The notes under the pieces were generated by a model. The model was given only the letters and a program-made list of their open reading frames with translations. It did not search any database and was not told where the DNA came from. Positions 27,298-36,654 of a stretch of DNA of 64,000 nucleotides are shown here, piece after piece. Every line of letters starts with the position of its first letter. Within the stretch, counting starts at the first letter, position 1. The DNA lies in assembly GCF_000175615.1 (NCBI RefSeq), contig NZ_ACVO01000015.1, positions 496,001 to 560,000 on the forward strand, given 5' to 3'. This stretch comes from Rothia mucilaginosa ATCC 25296. GTDB lineage: Bacteria; Actinomycetota; Actinomycetes; Actinomycetales; Micrococcaceae. The position numbers were made by a program, and so were the translations under genes.

Positions 27298-27696
27298 GTT
27301 AAACGCCTCTTCCAATTAGTGTGAATTTATCCGTCGCGTCCGGGACTCTCCCCGGCATAGACGACCCGCGTCTTCGAGGGGCGAATCATCACGCTGAGCA
27401 TGTGCGCATCGCCTAAGATGGTGGCCGTATGTGCGGGGTGTGCACCGTACAAACCTGCCTAGCGTGCCGTGAACGTCGGGGTTCATCCGCTTGCTTGGCG
27501 GCACACTCATGCTCCTATGTATAAGTGTAAAGAGAATCACGGTGAACTTTCCAGCTCATCGCGCTATATCCGCAATGCAATTTTTCACTCTTAGGGATTA
27601 GCAATGAGCCGCGTGCGCAACAAGTGCTGTCTTGCGCTTGTGAGCAGGCACTCTACAGCACCGGGAAGAGACGAAACCTTCGCTAAAATATGGGGT
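27298..27696. other. Divergent intergenic region between kgd and the CNNM operon
   Basis: Holds the kgd promoter. A long leader (about 210 bases) would precede kgd. I saw no riboswitch-like fold. GC is lower than in the flanks. Confidence 0.4.
27518..27546 (-). promoter_or_regulatory. kgd promoter
   Basis: Minus strand TTCACC (27546-27541), 17-base spacer, TATACA (27523-27518), about 220 bases upstream of kgd. Hexamers and spacing fit a SigA-type promoter. Confidence 0.55.
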
Positions 27697-27894
27697 ATGG
27701 ATGACCCTTTGAGTAAGACTCTGACTACTAGCCAGCGCAGAATACTGCCCGCGTACTCTGCGCAACACGGCACTGTAACACCCAAAAACACCACCTCCGA
27801 TGCTCAGCATCTGGACAGCCTGACTGCGGGGCTACCCCGTCAAGCCCAAGGCGCCGCACACCAGTCGATGGAGGCGGTGGCTGAGTGGATCTGA
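27697..27894 (+). CDS. Possible leaderless upstream ORF
   Basis: 65 codons from ATG 27697, overlapping the CNNM gene start by 10 bases. A TAAAAT at 27684-27689 ends seven bases before the ATG, the spacing expected for a leaderless transcript. The product (start MDDPLSKTLTTSQRRILPAY) is polar with no recognised motif. It could be a leader peptide coupled to the transporter gene, or chance. Confidence 0.25.
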   Translation: MDDPLSKTLTTSQRRILPAYSAQHGTVTPKNTTSDAQHLDSLTAGLPRQAQGAAHQSMEAVAEWI

Positions 27895-29225
27895 TCCTCC
27901 TGCTCATCGGCCTGCTGCTCATCCTGGGAACGGGCTTCTTCGTTGCTGTAGAGTTCTCACTCGTGGCGCTCGAAACCGCCACCGTGCAGCAGGCAAAGGA
28001 CTCCGGCGATAAAGCAGCCGACGCCGTCCTGCGCTGCCTCAAGACGCTCTCTACTCAGCTCTCCAGCTGCCAGATCGGCATCACCATCACCACGCTGCTG
28101 ACCGGTTACACCCTCGACGCTGCCATCAAGGCGCTCACCACCGGCGCCATCAGCAGCTTGGGTCTGCCCACCAGCGTGACCGACGTATTCACCCTGGTGC
28201 TGGCGATGCTCATCGCGACCCTGCTCTCCATGGTCGTCGGCGAGCTGCTGCCCAAGGGCCTCGCTATCGCCGAACCCTACGATGTGGCGCGTCGAGTCGC
28301 CCCCGCGCAGCTCGCCTTCACCCGCGTCATGTCCCCGCTCGTGCGCATCATGAACGGCTCCGCCAACTGGATCCTCGGACGCTTCGGCATGGAAGCCAAA
28401 GAAGAACTCTCCGCGGCACGCACCCCCGAAGAGCTCTCCTCCATGGTTCGTCGCTCCGCAGAAGAAGGCACCCTCGACTCCGACGCGGCACGCTTCGTGG
28501 ACCGCACCCTGCGCTTCTCCGAGCTGACCGCCTCCGAAGTCATGACCCCGCGCGGCCAGGTCGCCATGCTCGAAGACACCGCACCCGTTGCCGAAGTCAT
28601 CAAGCTGGCACGCTCCACCGGCCACTCCCGATTCCCCCTCTACAAGGGCGACCACGACAACATCGTGGGCGTCGTACACGTGAAGAAGGCAGTCGGTGTT
28701 CCCCCGGAGGTACGTGAAACCCTCGAAGCCGGAGCCCTCGCAGAAGACGTGCTGCAGGTCCCCGAAACCCTGCACCTGGATGCGCTGCTCACCCAGCTAC
28801 GCCAGGGCGCCCTGCAGCTCGCCGTAGTCCTCGACGAATACGGCGGAACCGCCGGCATCACAACCCTCGAAGACCTCGTCGAAGAAATCGTCGGCGAAGT
28901 CTCCGACGAACACGACCGCGGCCGCACCGAACGCCCCCTACGCTACGGCAACGGCGACTGGGTGTTCTCCGGCCTGCGCCGCCCCGACGAAATCAACGTT
29001 CTCATCCCCGGACTCGAGGTTGAGGAAAGCTCCGAATACGAAACCGTCGGCGGCTTCATGATGGAACGGCTCGGACGCATCCCCGAAGTAGGCGACAGCG
29101 TCCCCGTAACCGGCGGTACCCTGCGCGTCGACACCCTCGAAGGCCGCCGCGTGGACCGCATCCGATTCACCCCCACGCCCGCCACTAGCGCACAGGAACA
29201 GACCGAGAAGGGAGGCAACGCATGA
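27885..29225 (+). CDS. CNNM/CorC-type transporter with CBS pair (hemolysin family)
   Basis: 446 residues. N-terminal DUF21/CNNM membrane domain (four hydrophobic segments; [19 protein letters not shown] signature), two CBS domains in the middle (the [20 protein letters not shown] stretch and [19 protein letters not shown]), and a C-terminal CorC/HlyC domain ([20 protein letters not shown]). Such proteins handle Mg2+ or other divalent cations; true haemolysin activity is not implied. GTG 27885 has GGAGG ten bases upstream. It overlaps the next, related gene by four bases. Confidence 0.9.
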   Translation: MDLILLLIGLLLILGTGFFVAVEFSLVALETATVQQAKDSGDKAADAVLRCLKTLSTQLSSCQIGITITTLLTGYTLDAAIKALTTGAISSLGLPTSVTDVFTLVLAMLIATLLSMVVGELLPKGLAIAEPYDVARRVAPAQLAFTRVMSPLVRIMNGSANWILGRFGMEAKEELSAARTPEELSSMVRRSAEEGTLDSDAARFVDRTLRFSELTASEVMTPRGQVAMLEDTAPVAEVIKLARSTGHSRFPLYKGDHDNIVGVVHVKKAVGVPPEVRETLEAGALAEDVLQVPETLHLDALLTQLRQGALQLAVVLDEYGGTAGITTLEDLVEEIVGEVSDEHDRGRTERPLRYGNGDWVFSGLRRPDEINVLIPGLEVEESSEYETVGGFMMERLGRIPEVGDSVPVTGGTLRVDTLEGRRVDRIRFTPTPATSAQEQTEKGGNA

Positions 29226-30304
29226 ACGACTGGGTAGCTATCGCACTGCTCGTCATTCTGCTCGCCGGTAACGCCTTCTTCGTCGCCGGTGAATTCGCCA
29301 TCATGTCCACCCGACGAGCACAAATCGACCCGCTCGCCGAAGAAGGCAACAAGCGAGCGCAGACCGTTATCTACGCGCTAGAGAACGTCTCGCTCATGCT
29401 CGCCACCTGCCAGCTGGGCATCACCATCTGCTCCCTGCTGATTCTGAACGTCTCAGAACCGGCGCTGCACCACATGCTGGAGGTGCCCCTGCACCTGGTC
29501 GGCCTGCCCCACGCAATCGTGGACGTAATCGCCTTCGGCATCACCCTAATCCTGGTCACCTACCTGCACGTGATCTTCGGCGAGATGGTTCCCAAGAACG
29601 CCGCCGTGACCCTCGCCGCCCGCGGTGTGGCCCTCTGGATTGTGCCGACCCTGGTGACCTTCTCCAAGATTTTCGCCCCCGTGGTCGCCCTGCTGAACAA
29701 CCTGTCCAATAAGCTGCTGGCGCTCATGAAGGTCGACGCGAAGGATGAGGTCGCCTCCACCTTCACCCTGGGCGAGCTGCAGACCATCGTGGCAACCTCA
29801 ACCGCGGAAGGCACCGTGGAAGACGACGCTGGCGTGATTGAAAGCGCCCTCGAATTCACCGAGAAGGACGTCTACGAAATCATGGTGCCCGGCGATAAGC
29901 TCGTCACCCTGCCCTTCGGCAGCACCCCCGCCGAACTGGAACGTGCCGTGGCACGCAGCGGCTACTCCCGCTTCGTCATTACCGACAGCGACGGAACCTA
30001 CATGGGCTACCTGCACGTGAAGGACGCCCTCGCCATCGCCCCCGAGCGGTTCGACGAGCCCTTCCCCTGGTACAAGCTACGTTCCCTGGACACGCTCACC
30101 CCGACCACCGATATTGACGATGCGCTCGCCTCCATGCAGCGCAGCCGAACCCATATCGCGCAGGTTATGGATGAACAGGGCGTAACCCTCGGCGTGGTCT
30201 TCCTCGAAGACGTGCTGGAGGAGCTCGTCGGCGAAATCAACGACACCACCCAGGATGCGGTGCGTGAGCGTGTACGCCGCCAGCAGGCGCGCGAAGCCCA
30301 GTAA
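29222..30304 (+). CDS. CNNM-domain transporter, second copy, without CorC domain
   Basis: 360 residues, paralogous to the preceding gene: DUF21 domain with the HVIFGEMVPKNAAVTLAARG signature, then two CBS domains (SGYSRFVITDSDGTYMGYLH, QVMDEQGVTLGVVFLEDVLE). It stops after the CBS pair, so the CorC_HlyC domain is lacking. ATGA overlap with the first gene suggests that the two form a hetero-oligomer or at least are made together. A strong terminator follows. Confidence 0.9.
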   Translation: MNDWVAIALLVILLAGNAFFVAGEFAIMSTRRAQIDPLAEEGNKRAQTVIYALENVSLMLATCQLGITICSLLILNVSEPALHHMLEVPLHLVGLPHAIVDVIAFGITLILVTYLHVIFGEMVPKNAAVTLAARGVALWIVPTLVTFSKIFAPVVALLNNLSNKLLALMKVDAKDEVASTFTLGELQTIVATSTAEGTVEDDAGVIESALEFTEKDVYEIMVPGDKLVTLPFGSTPAELERAVARSGYSRFVITDSDGTYMGYLHVKDALAIAPERFDEPFPWYKLRSLDTLTPTTDIDDALASMQRSRTHIAQVMDEQGVTLGVVFLEDVLEELVGEINDTTQDAVRERVRRQQAREAQ

Positions 30305-30361
30305 TAAGCCCAGTAGCCGCATCGTGAGATACCCCGAATAAAACAGGGAAATCTTGAACAC

Positions 30362-30410
30362 ACAGCCCGCCCCGCACTCTCGTGAAGGAGAGCGCGGGGC
30401 GGGCTGTTTT
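30362..30410 (+). terminator. Terminator of the CNNM pair
   Basis: 20-base stem (30362-30381 with 30388-30407, one A-C mismatch), core ACAGCCCGCCCCGC/GCGGGGCGGGCTGT, followed by TTT. Confidence 0.9.
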
Positions 30411-30656
30411 GCGGTCAGAAACGGCTTATGGGTGTACCCAAGGGGCACTCTCAGACGGCGGGATGAAGCGGCAGTATAAAGTAGCGGTGGGGGAGCGCAG
30501 TAGGCTGAGCTAACTATCCCTGTTGCATAAGCTACTGACAGGGAAAAGGGTTGCCTAACAGCACCCAAATGACACCAATAAAGAGTTGTTTATACGGGTG
30601 TGCGCATGATGTAGTTAAGGAACCTACAGACTAGAACGAACCGAAAGAGAGCCCTC
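30411..30656. other. Upstream region of the zinc uptake operon
   Basis: With the terminator this is a 350-base gap. Lower GC toward 30560-30640. A Zur operator would be expected here, but I could not find a convincing palindrome by eye. Confidence 0.35.
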
Positions 30657-31664
30657 ATGTCGCACCCGAAGATTACCCGCAAGCACTTCCTCACCGCAAT
30701 GGGCTCACTCGCAGCGTCCTCCCTGCTGCTGGCAGGCTGCGCAACCGAGAACAAGACCTCCTCCGGTTCGTCCTCCTCGGCTGGCTCCAACAACGGCAAG
30801 GTGAAGGTCGTCGCCTCCACCGACGTCTACGCAGACATCGCCAAGCAGGTCGGCGGCGACTACATTGAGGTCACCGCACTCATCGCCTCCACCAGCACCG
30901 ACCCCCACTCCTACGAAGCCACCAGCGCCGACCGCCTCAAGGCAAAGGACGCATCCCTGATCGTCATCAACGGCGCAGGCTACGACCTGTTCCTCGAAGA
31001 CCTCGCAGGTAAGGACAACGCCTCCCAGAAGATCGTGAACGCGGTCAAGGTCAGCGGCAAGCTCACCGACGCCGAATACACCCACCTGGTCGAGGACCAC
31101 CGCGGCGGCGAACACCACGAAGACGGCGGCGACCACGCCCACGCACACGAGTTCAATGAGCACCTCTGGTACGACTTCGAAACCATGAAGAAGGTCGCCC
31201 AGAAGATCGCTGAAGAGCTCGCAGGCCTCGACTCCGCACACGCTGAGACGTTCCGCACCAACGCATCCACCTTCTCCAAGGAACTGGACGCACTGGACAC
31301 CACCGCCAAGGCAATCGCCGGTGAAGGCAAGAAGTACCTGTCCACCGAGCCCGTGCCGGACTACCTGATTTCCTCCACCGGCGCAGAGAACGCAACCCCC
31401 AGCGAATTCGCTGAGGCAGCCGAAGCCGGCAACGACGTCCCCGCACTCGTCCTGAAGGAAACCAAGGACATGATCACCGAGAAGAAGGTCCAGCTGCTCG
31501 CCTACAACGAGCAGACCTCCACCTCCCAGACCAACGAGGTGCTGCAGGCAGCTAAGGACGCCTCGGTGAACTACGTATCCTTCACCGAAACCCTGCCGGA
31601 AAACACCAACTACCTGGCATGGATGAAGACCAACGTCAGCAACCTCGAAAAGGCGCTCTCCTAA
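30657..31664 (+). CDS. znuA: Zinc ABC transporter substrate-binding lipoprotein
   Basis: Captures Zn2+ (or Mn2+) outside the membrane for the ZnuBC importer. 335 residues: signal peptide with the lipobox LLLAGC (Cys about 28), metal-binding His in DPHSYE, a His/Asp/Glu-rich loop (EHHEDGGDHAHAHEFNEHLW) characteristic of zinc-type cluster 9 proteins, and the closing His/Asp equivalents replaced in the usual region by LLAYNEQTSTSQTNEV. The His loop favours zinc. GAAAGAGAG precedes the ATG. First gene of a three-gene operon; a Zur-like repressor gene lies just downstream on the other strand. Confidence 0.9.
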   Translation: MSHPKITRKHFLTAMGSLAASSLLLAGCATENKTSSGSSSSAGSNNGKVKVVASTDVYADIAKQVGGDYIEVTALIASTSTDPHSYEATSADRLKAKDASLIVINGAGYDLFLEDLAGKDNASQKIVNAVKVSGKLTDAEYTHLVEDHRGGEHHEDGGDHAHAHEFNEHLWYDFETMKKVAQKIAEELAGLDSAHAETFRTNASTFSKELDALDTTAKAIAGEGKKYLSTEPVPDYLISSTGAENATPSEFAEAAEAGNDVPALVLKETKDMITEKKVQLLAYNEQTSTSQTNEVLQAAKDASVNYVSFTETLPENTNYLAWMKTNVSNLEKALS

Positions 31665-32564
31665 GTGACTGACAACAATAACGGTGCCGCCCCCGCGATT
31701 TCCATTCGCGGGGGTAGCCTCGCTTTCGGGGCCCGCACCCTCTGGAAAGATTTAACCCTCGACATCGGCGCAGGCGAATACTTTGCCGTGCTCGGCCCCA
31801 ACGGCTCCGGCAAGTCCACCTTCCTCAAAGTCGTTCTCGGCCTGACCGGACTCAACGCTGGCGAAATCTCCGTGCTTGGCAAACCCGCACGCCTGGGCAA
31901 CGCCGGCGTCGGCTACGTACCGCAGCAGAAGTCCATTCCCACCTCCACCCCGATGCGTGCCCGCGACCTCGTGGGACTTGGCGTGGACGGGCACCGCTGG
32001 GGCATCCGCCTGCACGGCCGCAAATACCGCGCCAAGGTTGACGAACTCCTCGAAGCCGTCGGCGCGACCGAATACGCGAACGTGCCGGTGGGTCTGCTCT
32101 CCGGCGGTGAGCAGCAGCGTCTGCGTATCGCCCAGGCGCTCGCGAACGACCCGAAGATTCTGCTGGCTGACGAGGCGCTACTCTCCCTGGACCTCAACCA
32201 CCAGTACGCGGTGGCTGAGCTGATTCACCGGTTCAACCGTGAACGCGGCGTGGCGGTGGTGTTCGTGACCCACGAAATCAACCCCATCATTGAGCATGTG
32301 GATCGCGTGCTCTACCTGGCAAACGGTCGTTTCACGGTCGGGTCGGTGGAAGAGGTCATGACCAGCGAGACTCTCACCTCCCTATACGGAACCCCGGTGA
32401 GCGTGCTCAAATCTAATGGCCGTTACGTGGTGGTGGGTGAGACTCACGCCAGCGACCACTGCCATATTGAGGGCACCGACCAGAACATTCACGGTTCCCA
32501 CCTGAAGTCTGGTCTCTCCGAACCGCAGCGCACCCTACACCTTCCGGGAGGAACCACTCGATGA
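31665..32564 (+). CDS. znuC: Zinc ABC transporter ATPase
   Basis: 299 residues: Walker A GPNGSGKST, signature LLSGGEQQRLRIAQAL, Walker B ILLADEALLSLD and switch His in VTHEINP. A C-terminal tail of about 50 residues with several His (HASDHCHIEGTDQNIHGSH) is unusual for the family and could bind zinc. The start codon GTG directly follows the znuA stop with no clear ribosome binding site, implying coupling. It overlaps znuB by four bases (ATGA). Confidence 0.92.
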   Translation: MTDNNNGAAPAISIRGGSLAFGARTLWKDLTLDIGAGEYFAVLGPNGSGKSTFLKVVLGLTGLNAGEISVLGKPARLGNAGVGYVPQQKSIPTSTPMRARDLVGLGVDGHRWGIRLHGRKYRAKVDELLEAVGATEYANVPVGLLSGGEQQRLRIAQALANDPKILLADEALLSLDLNHQYAVAELIHRFNRERGVAVVFVTHEINPIIEHVDRVLYLANGRFTVGSVEEVMTSETLTSLYGTPVSVLKSNGRYVVVGETHASDHCHIEGTDQNIHGSHLKSGLSEPQRTLHLPGGTTR

Positions 32565-33481
32565 CCATTCTTGCTTCCCTCCCCGCTCTGGCTCCGGTTG
32601 CCGCCGCGCAGAATGATTTGCTCTCCCGTATCTTCGTTTTTGACCGCTACGGCGAGCTGTTGCAGATGCTGCAGAACTCCATTTTTGCTGGCGCTGTGCT
32701 GGGCCTTATCGGTGGTTTCGTCGGTATTTTTGTGATGATGCGCGACCACGCCTTTGCGGTGCACGGCGTCTCTGAAATGTCTTTCGCGGGTGCCGCCCTT
32801 GCCCTGTTGCTCGGCTATGACGTGGTGACCGGCTCCATGGTCGGTTCGATTGCCTCGGCTCTGCTGATTGCCTTTCTGGGCTCTAAGGCGAGTAACTCGA
32901 ACTCAGTCATTGGTGCGCTCATGCCGTTTGGCCTGGGCTTGGGTATTCTCTTCCTCTCCCTGTACCAGGGCCGTAGCGCGAATAAGTTCGGTCTGCTGAC
33001 CGGTCAGATCGTGTCCGTGGATGCCGACCAGCTGCACACCATGATTATTGGTGCGGTGGTTATTATTTCCCTGCTGGTGATGGTGTGGCGTCCGCTGAGC
33101 TTCGCTTCCCTAGACCCGGAGGTCGCACGCGCTAAGGGCGTGCCGATGCGCTTCCTGTCCCTGGTGTTCATGGTGATTCTGGGTATTGCTGTGGCGCTGT
33201 CAGTGCAGGTGGTCGGTTCGCTACTGGTGCTGGCGCTGCTGATTACTCCGGCGGCTGCGGCGATGCAGGTGACTGCCTCTCCGGTGCGCACCCTGATCCT
33301 GTCGGTGCTGTTCGCGGAGGCGTCCATTGTGGGCGGTATTCTGCTGGCTCTTGCCGGTTCGCTGCCGATTAGCCCCTACGTGACCAGCATTTCCTTCCTG
33401 ATTTACGTGGTGTGCCGTGTGATTGGTGGCGTGAAGCGCCGCCATAGCGCGTCGGGCCGCCAGCTGGTTGAGAAGGCGTAG
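32561..33481 (+). CDS. znuB: Zinc ABC transporter permease
   Basis: 306 residues with eight or nine hydrophobic helices of the ABC-3 family; the cytoplasmic coupling segment LLVLALLITPAAAAMQVT and the DPEVARAKGVP loop are recognisable. Start in the ATGA overlap with znuC. Codon style changes visibly here from C-ending in znuA/znuC to G/T-ending. Last gene of the operon. Confidence 0.92.
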   Translation: MTILASLPALAPVAAAQNDLLSRIFVFDRYGELLQMLQNSIFAGAVLGLIGGFVGIFVMMRDHAFAVHGVSEMSFAGAALALLLGYDVVTGSMVGSIASALLIAFLGSKASNSNSVIGALMPFGLGLGILFLSLYQGRSANKFGLLTGQIVSVDADQLHTMIIGAVVIISLLVMVWRPLSFASLDPEVARAKGVPMRFLSLVFMVILGIAVALSVQVVGSLLVLALLITPAAAAMQVTASPVRTLILSVLFAEASIVGGILLALAGSLPISPYVTSISFLIYVVCRVIGGVKRRHSASGRQLVEKA

Positions 33482-33490
33482 GACCTATAG

Positions 33491-33530
33491 AAAGAGCTCC
33501 ACCTCGGGAATGAGGTGGGGCTCTTTCGTT
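33491..33530 (+). terminator. znu operon terminator
   Basis: 15-base stem (33491-33505 with 33512-33526, one G-U), core AAAGAGC/GCTCTTT, then CGTTG. Confidence 0.85.
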
Positions 33531-33707
33531 GTCGTGCTGTGTTAGCGCTACGGGTCATGTACCCGGTACGCAATGCGGGCTCAACCTGCGTGGCGTTGTG
33601 TTGCCTTGTCCAGATGCCCTGTGTGTCGTGCTGTAGTGGCGCCGAAGATCTATAAAGACGCCCTCTCGTTGTTCCTCCAGAGAAGGATTTTCTCCGGTGA
33701 AGGAAAG

Positions 33708-33730
33708 CCCCTCAGAAGGTGAGGGGTGCG
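33708..33730 (-). terminator. Possible terminator of the Zur-like gene
   Basis: CCCCTC (33708-33713) with GAGGGG (33721-33726); on the minus strand it is followed by CTTTCC. Short and weak. Confidence 0.4.
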
Positions 33731-33745
33731 GCTTAGCCTGCACCG

Positions 33746-34210
33746 TTAGCGTGCAGCGCCGCCCTGCGATTCTTCCTCGCGACGTGCCAAAGTGCAGTCC
33801 GGGCAGTAACCGGTCACTTCAACCACGTGCTCCAGCTCCGAGAAGCCGTGCTGCTTACCCATCGCCAGTGCCCAGTCCTCAAGGGCGGGTGCTTCCAGCT
33901 CAATGGCGGTGCCGCATCGGCGGCAGAGCAGGTGGTGGTGGTGATCTTTCACCCGGCAGTGGCGGTACAGGGTCTCACCCTCAACGCCCTTGACCGAGTC
34001 GAGCTCACCGGCGTTAGCCAGCGACTGCAGCACACGGTAGGTGGTTGCGAGAGAGACCTGTTCCTTGCGGTTCGCGAGGGTCAGGTGCAGATCCTGTGCT
34101 GAGATGAAATCGCCGAGCTCTTCCATGGTCGCCTTGATGATGCGACGCTGGCGGGTATTTCGGGCTTCGGCGGGCTTCGTAATTCTCCGTACGGGAATAT
34201 GAGTGTCCAT
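33746..34210 (-). CDS. zur: Fur-family repressor, probably Zur
   Basis: 154 residues: N-terminal winged helix (ISAQDLHLTLANRKEQVSLATTYRVLQSL), the HHHHLLC metal region, structural zinc cysteines CRRC and CPDC. Location directly beside znuABC makes zinc regulation the likely role, although Fur-like iron control cannot be excluded from sequence alone. ATG 34210 chosen, with AAAGG seven bases upstream; the in-frame start at 34243 lacks one. Confidence 0.88.
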   Translation of the reverse strand: MDTHIPVRRITKPAEARNTRQRRIIKATMEELGDFISAQDLHLTLANRKEQVSLATTYRVLQSLANAGELDSVKGVEGETLYRHCRVKDHHHHLLCRRCGTAIELEAPALEDWALAMGKQHGFSELEHVVEVTGYCPDCTLARREEESQGGAAR

Positions 34211-34367
34211 TGCTGAACCTTTCGGGGCGGAAATCCGCCCCATTGTGTGGTCGATCTTGTCTTACGACTTTACACTAGAGGCGTTCAAAAGGTGGTTGAT
34301 TTGCGCTTTATCTCAAAAATTGAAGTCATCAACAGGCACGAATGAGGGTTAACGGTAGACTAAAACT

Positions 34368-35045
34368 ATGAAAATGACGAAGTACACCCACTCATGTATC
34401 CGCCTTGAGAATGAGGGGCGCACCCTCGTTCTTGACCCCGGCAATTTTGCCGCAGAAGGCGAACACGCCACCGCGCTGGAAGGCGCCGATTACCTGTTCG
34501 TGACCCACGCGCATCCGGACCATTTTGATGGCCCGTCGGTGTTGCCGCTGATTGCTGAGCGTGCCGAGTCGCAGACCCCGTTGAAGATTTGGGCTCCCGA
34601 GGCTGTCACCCAGGTCATCAAGGAGGCTGTGCCCGCTGCCGAGGTTACCGTTGTTTCCTCTGATTCTGAGTTCAGCATCCCCGGTTTTGAGGTGAAGACC
34701 TACGGCGGTCAGCACGCCCTGATTCACCCGCTGATTCAGACCATCGCCAATGTCGGTTACCTGATTAACGGTGCCGTGTACCACCCGGGTGACTCGTTGG
34801 TGGTTCCTCACCGCGTGCGTGCGAATACCGTTCTGGTGCCGATTCACGCCCCCTGGTCGAAGGTTCAGGAAGTCATTGATTTTGTGATTGCGACCGGCGC
34901 TCAGCGTGTGGTTCCGATTCACAATGGCATGATTAACCAGAACGGCACCGGCATTATTGAGGGACTGGTGACGAACTTCGGCGCGAAGTACGGCACTGAG
35001 CTGAAGCATCTGAACCCCGGTGAGAGCATTGAGGTTGAGGCGTAA
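34368..35045 (+). CDS. MBL-fold metal-dependent hydrolase (UlaG-like)
   Basis: 225 residues with the metallo-beta-lactamase motif THAHPDHFDG, a following His in GGQHALIHP, the Asp in YHPGDS and a late His in VPIHNG. The set fits the UlaG-like/L-ascorbate-6-P lactonase-type branch, substrate unknown. TAGACT at 34356-34361 lies six bases before the ATG and there is no ribosome binding site, so the mRNA is probably leaderless. The HIT gene follows after 53 bases. Confidence 0.88.
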   Translation: MKMTKYTHSCIRLENEGRTLVLDPGNFAAEGEHATALEGADYLFVTHAHPDHFDGPSVLPLIAERAESQTPLKIWAPEAVTQVIKEAVPAAEVTVVSSDSEFSIPGFEVKTYGGQHALIHPLIQTIANVGYLINGAVYHPGDSLVVPHRVRANTVLVPIHAPWSKVQEVIDFVIATGAQRVVPIHNGMINQNGTGIIEGLVTNFGAKYGTELKHLNPGESIEVEA

Positions 35046-35098
35046 GCCTGACCGTTGAGCTTCAAACGCGCCGATGACGGCGCATAAAGGAGAGTATT

Positions 35099-35527
35099 GT
35101 GAGCACGATTTTTACCAAGATTATCGAGGGCGAGATTCCCGGCCGCTTCGTCTGGAAGGACGAGCACTGCGTCGCCTTCCTGGACATCATGCCTCTGTCG
35201 GAAGGTCACCTGCTGCTCGTTCCCCGCGCGGAGATTGACCGTTGGCCCGACCTGCCGGCTGAGCTGGCGGCGCACCTGTTCGCTGTGGCGCACAAGATTT
35301 CTGGTGCCCTGGATCAGGCGTTTGATAAGGACCGTGTGGCTCTGATGATTGCGGGCTTCGACGTTCCGCACACCCACATCCACCTGTTCCCGGCTGACGG
35401 CATGGCTGATTACGATCCCGCTAACGCGAAAAAGGACGCTACCGCCGAAGAGCTGGATGCGGCGGCTGAGAAGGTGCGTGTTGCCCTGCGCGAGCGCGGC
35501 CACGGCGAGTTCGTGCCGGAGGCGTAA
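35099..35527 (+). CDS. HIT family nucleotide hydrolase/transferase
   Basis: 142 residues with the histidine triad HTHIHLFP near 98-105 and the N-terminal IIEGEIPGRFVWKDE and HLLLVPR segments. HIT proteins hydrolyse nucleoside phosphoramidates or Ap(n)A. GTG start at 35099 with AAAGGAG upstream. Ends at a bidirectional terminator shared with budA. Confidence 0.92.
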   Translation: MSTIFTKIIEGEIPGRFVWKDEHCVAFLDIMPLSEGHLLLVPRAEIDRWPDLPAELAAHLFAVAHKISGALDQAFDKDRVALMIAGFDVPHTHIHLFPADGMADYDPANAKKDATAEELDAAAEKVRVALRERGHGEFVPEA

Positions 35528-35551
35528 GCGCCGTTTACAGCGCGTATAAAG

Positions 35552-35597
35552 ACGAAGGAACCGCCCTCTACAGAACAGTAGAGGGCGGCTCCTTCGT
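35552..35597. terminator. Bidirectional terminator between HIT gene and budA
   Basis: 20-base stem (35552-35571 with 35578-35597, one mismatch), six-base loop, core CCGCCCTCTAC/GTAGAGGGCGG. Confidence 0.9.
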
Positions 35598-35634
35598 TAA
35601 ATATCCCGTTGCTATATCCCGGTATGGGAGAAGC

Positions 35635-36384
35635 TTAGTGCTTTTCAGCCTTGGAGATCTGGTCAGCCAGGTCCTCGGGGGAGAGGTTAGCGGAGGAGAA
35701 CTCGGGGGTCAGCGGCAGGTGCAGCTGCAGGCCGGTACCGGGGCAAATTTCGACCTTTGCCGAACGCAACTTGAAGTCGACCACGTGGCCGCCCTGAACG
35801 TGCTCATCATCGATAAAGTGGGCGTGGCAGCCGGGCACCGAGATGCCCTGCTCGTAGATCGGGGTGCGGAAGCCAACAATCGTGCCGGTTACGTTATCGA
35901 ACTGGACAATGTCCTCGTTCTCTGTGGCCGCAACCATCTTCGGGTAGGGCTTCTCCTGCTTGATGACGGTGCGGGTGCGGACCCATTCGAACTCGCCGTA
36001 AATCTTGATGGCGTACATGTAGTTCTTGGAGACGGTGAAGTCATCCAGAATCTGCGAGGCAGACTTACGGAGTAGGTTCTGCGGTAGTTCGCGCTTAATC
36101 ATGGGCACGAAGTTGGTGACCACGGCGTAGGGGGTCTGCTGACGCAGGTCGGGCAGGGACACGGAGCCGTCGTGACGTACCTGGTAGCAGACGCCGTCGA
36201 GGACGACCATTTCGCCGTCGAGGCCGTTGAAGGTACCCACACCGAAGTTGCCGTGGCTCAGGAGCTCACCGATGGTCATCTCGCCATCGTAGATGCCGTC
36301 CAGCAGCTGGGACATGAGGCCGGTCTGAAAAACTTCGTTACGGAAAACAGTTTCACCGTTTAGGATGGTCGGCTGATATGCCAT
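35635..36384 (-). CDS. budA: Alpha-acetolactate decarboxylase
   Basis: Converts acetolactate to acetoin, part of the mixed-acid/acetoin pathway that limits acidification. 249 residues; the zinc-binding histidines lie in VPGCHAHFIDDEHVQGGHV, with the preceding TGTIVGFRTP and the N-terminal GDFGVGT-like HGNFGVGTFNGLDGEM. AGGAG lies eight bases before the ATG. No acetolactate synthase gene adjoins it, so it is probably a monocistronic unit using ilvBN or another source of acetolactate. Confidence 0.94.
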   Translation of the reverse strand: MAYQPTILNGETVFRNEVFQTGLMSQLLDGIYDGEMTIGELLSHGNFGVGTFNGLDGEMVVLDGVCYQVRHDGSVSLPDLRQQTPYAVVTNFVPMIKRELPQNLLRKSASQILDDFTVSKNYMYAIKIYGEFEWVRTRTVIKQEKPYPKMVAATENEDIVQFDNVTGTIVGFRTPIYEQGISVPGCHAHFIDDEHVQGGHVVDFKLRSAKVEICPGTGLQLHLPLTPEFSSANLSPEDLADQISKAEKH

Positions 36385-36654
36385 GAGATTTCTCCTCGTT
36401 ACAGTGGATGCGGCGTCAGACGGGTCGGTCGGTCATCGGCGATACTCGCCCTAACTGATGCTAAAAAGGGGAAGGGCGGCGGGGAGAACACGGCGTTTTG
36501 GTGTCGTTTCTCGCGGAATTCGTAGGTGCCACCGGCCGGGCGCACGCACTTTCATTGTACGCCTGTGCGGGAAGAACCCCGGGACTAGCGGGTACAACAT
36601 CTTATGATGTGGCCTCTAGAACGCTGAAAGCAGTCAACTGCACAAGGGCATAAA
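36385..36654. other. Upstream region of budA
   Basis: Part of a 566-base gene-free stretch between glnA and budA. Contains the budA leader and probably its promoter; no hexamers are convincing. The rest of the stretch holds two minus-strand hairpins described separately. Confidence 0.35.

Noticed and set aside
30540..30656. Zur operator upstream of znuA
   Set aside because: No convincing AT-rich palindrome resembling a Zur box could be found by eye.
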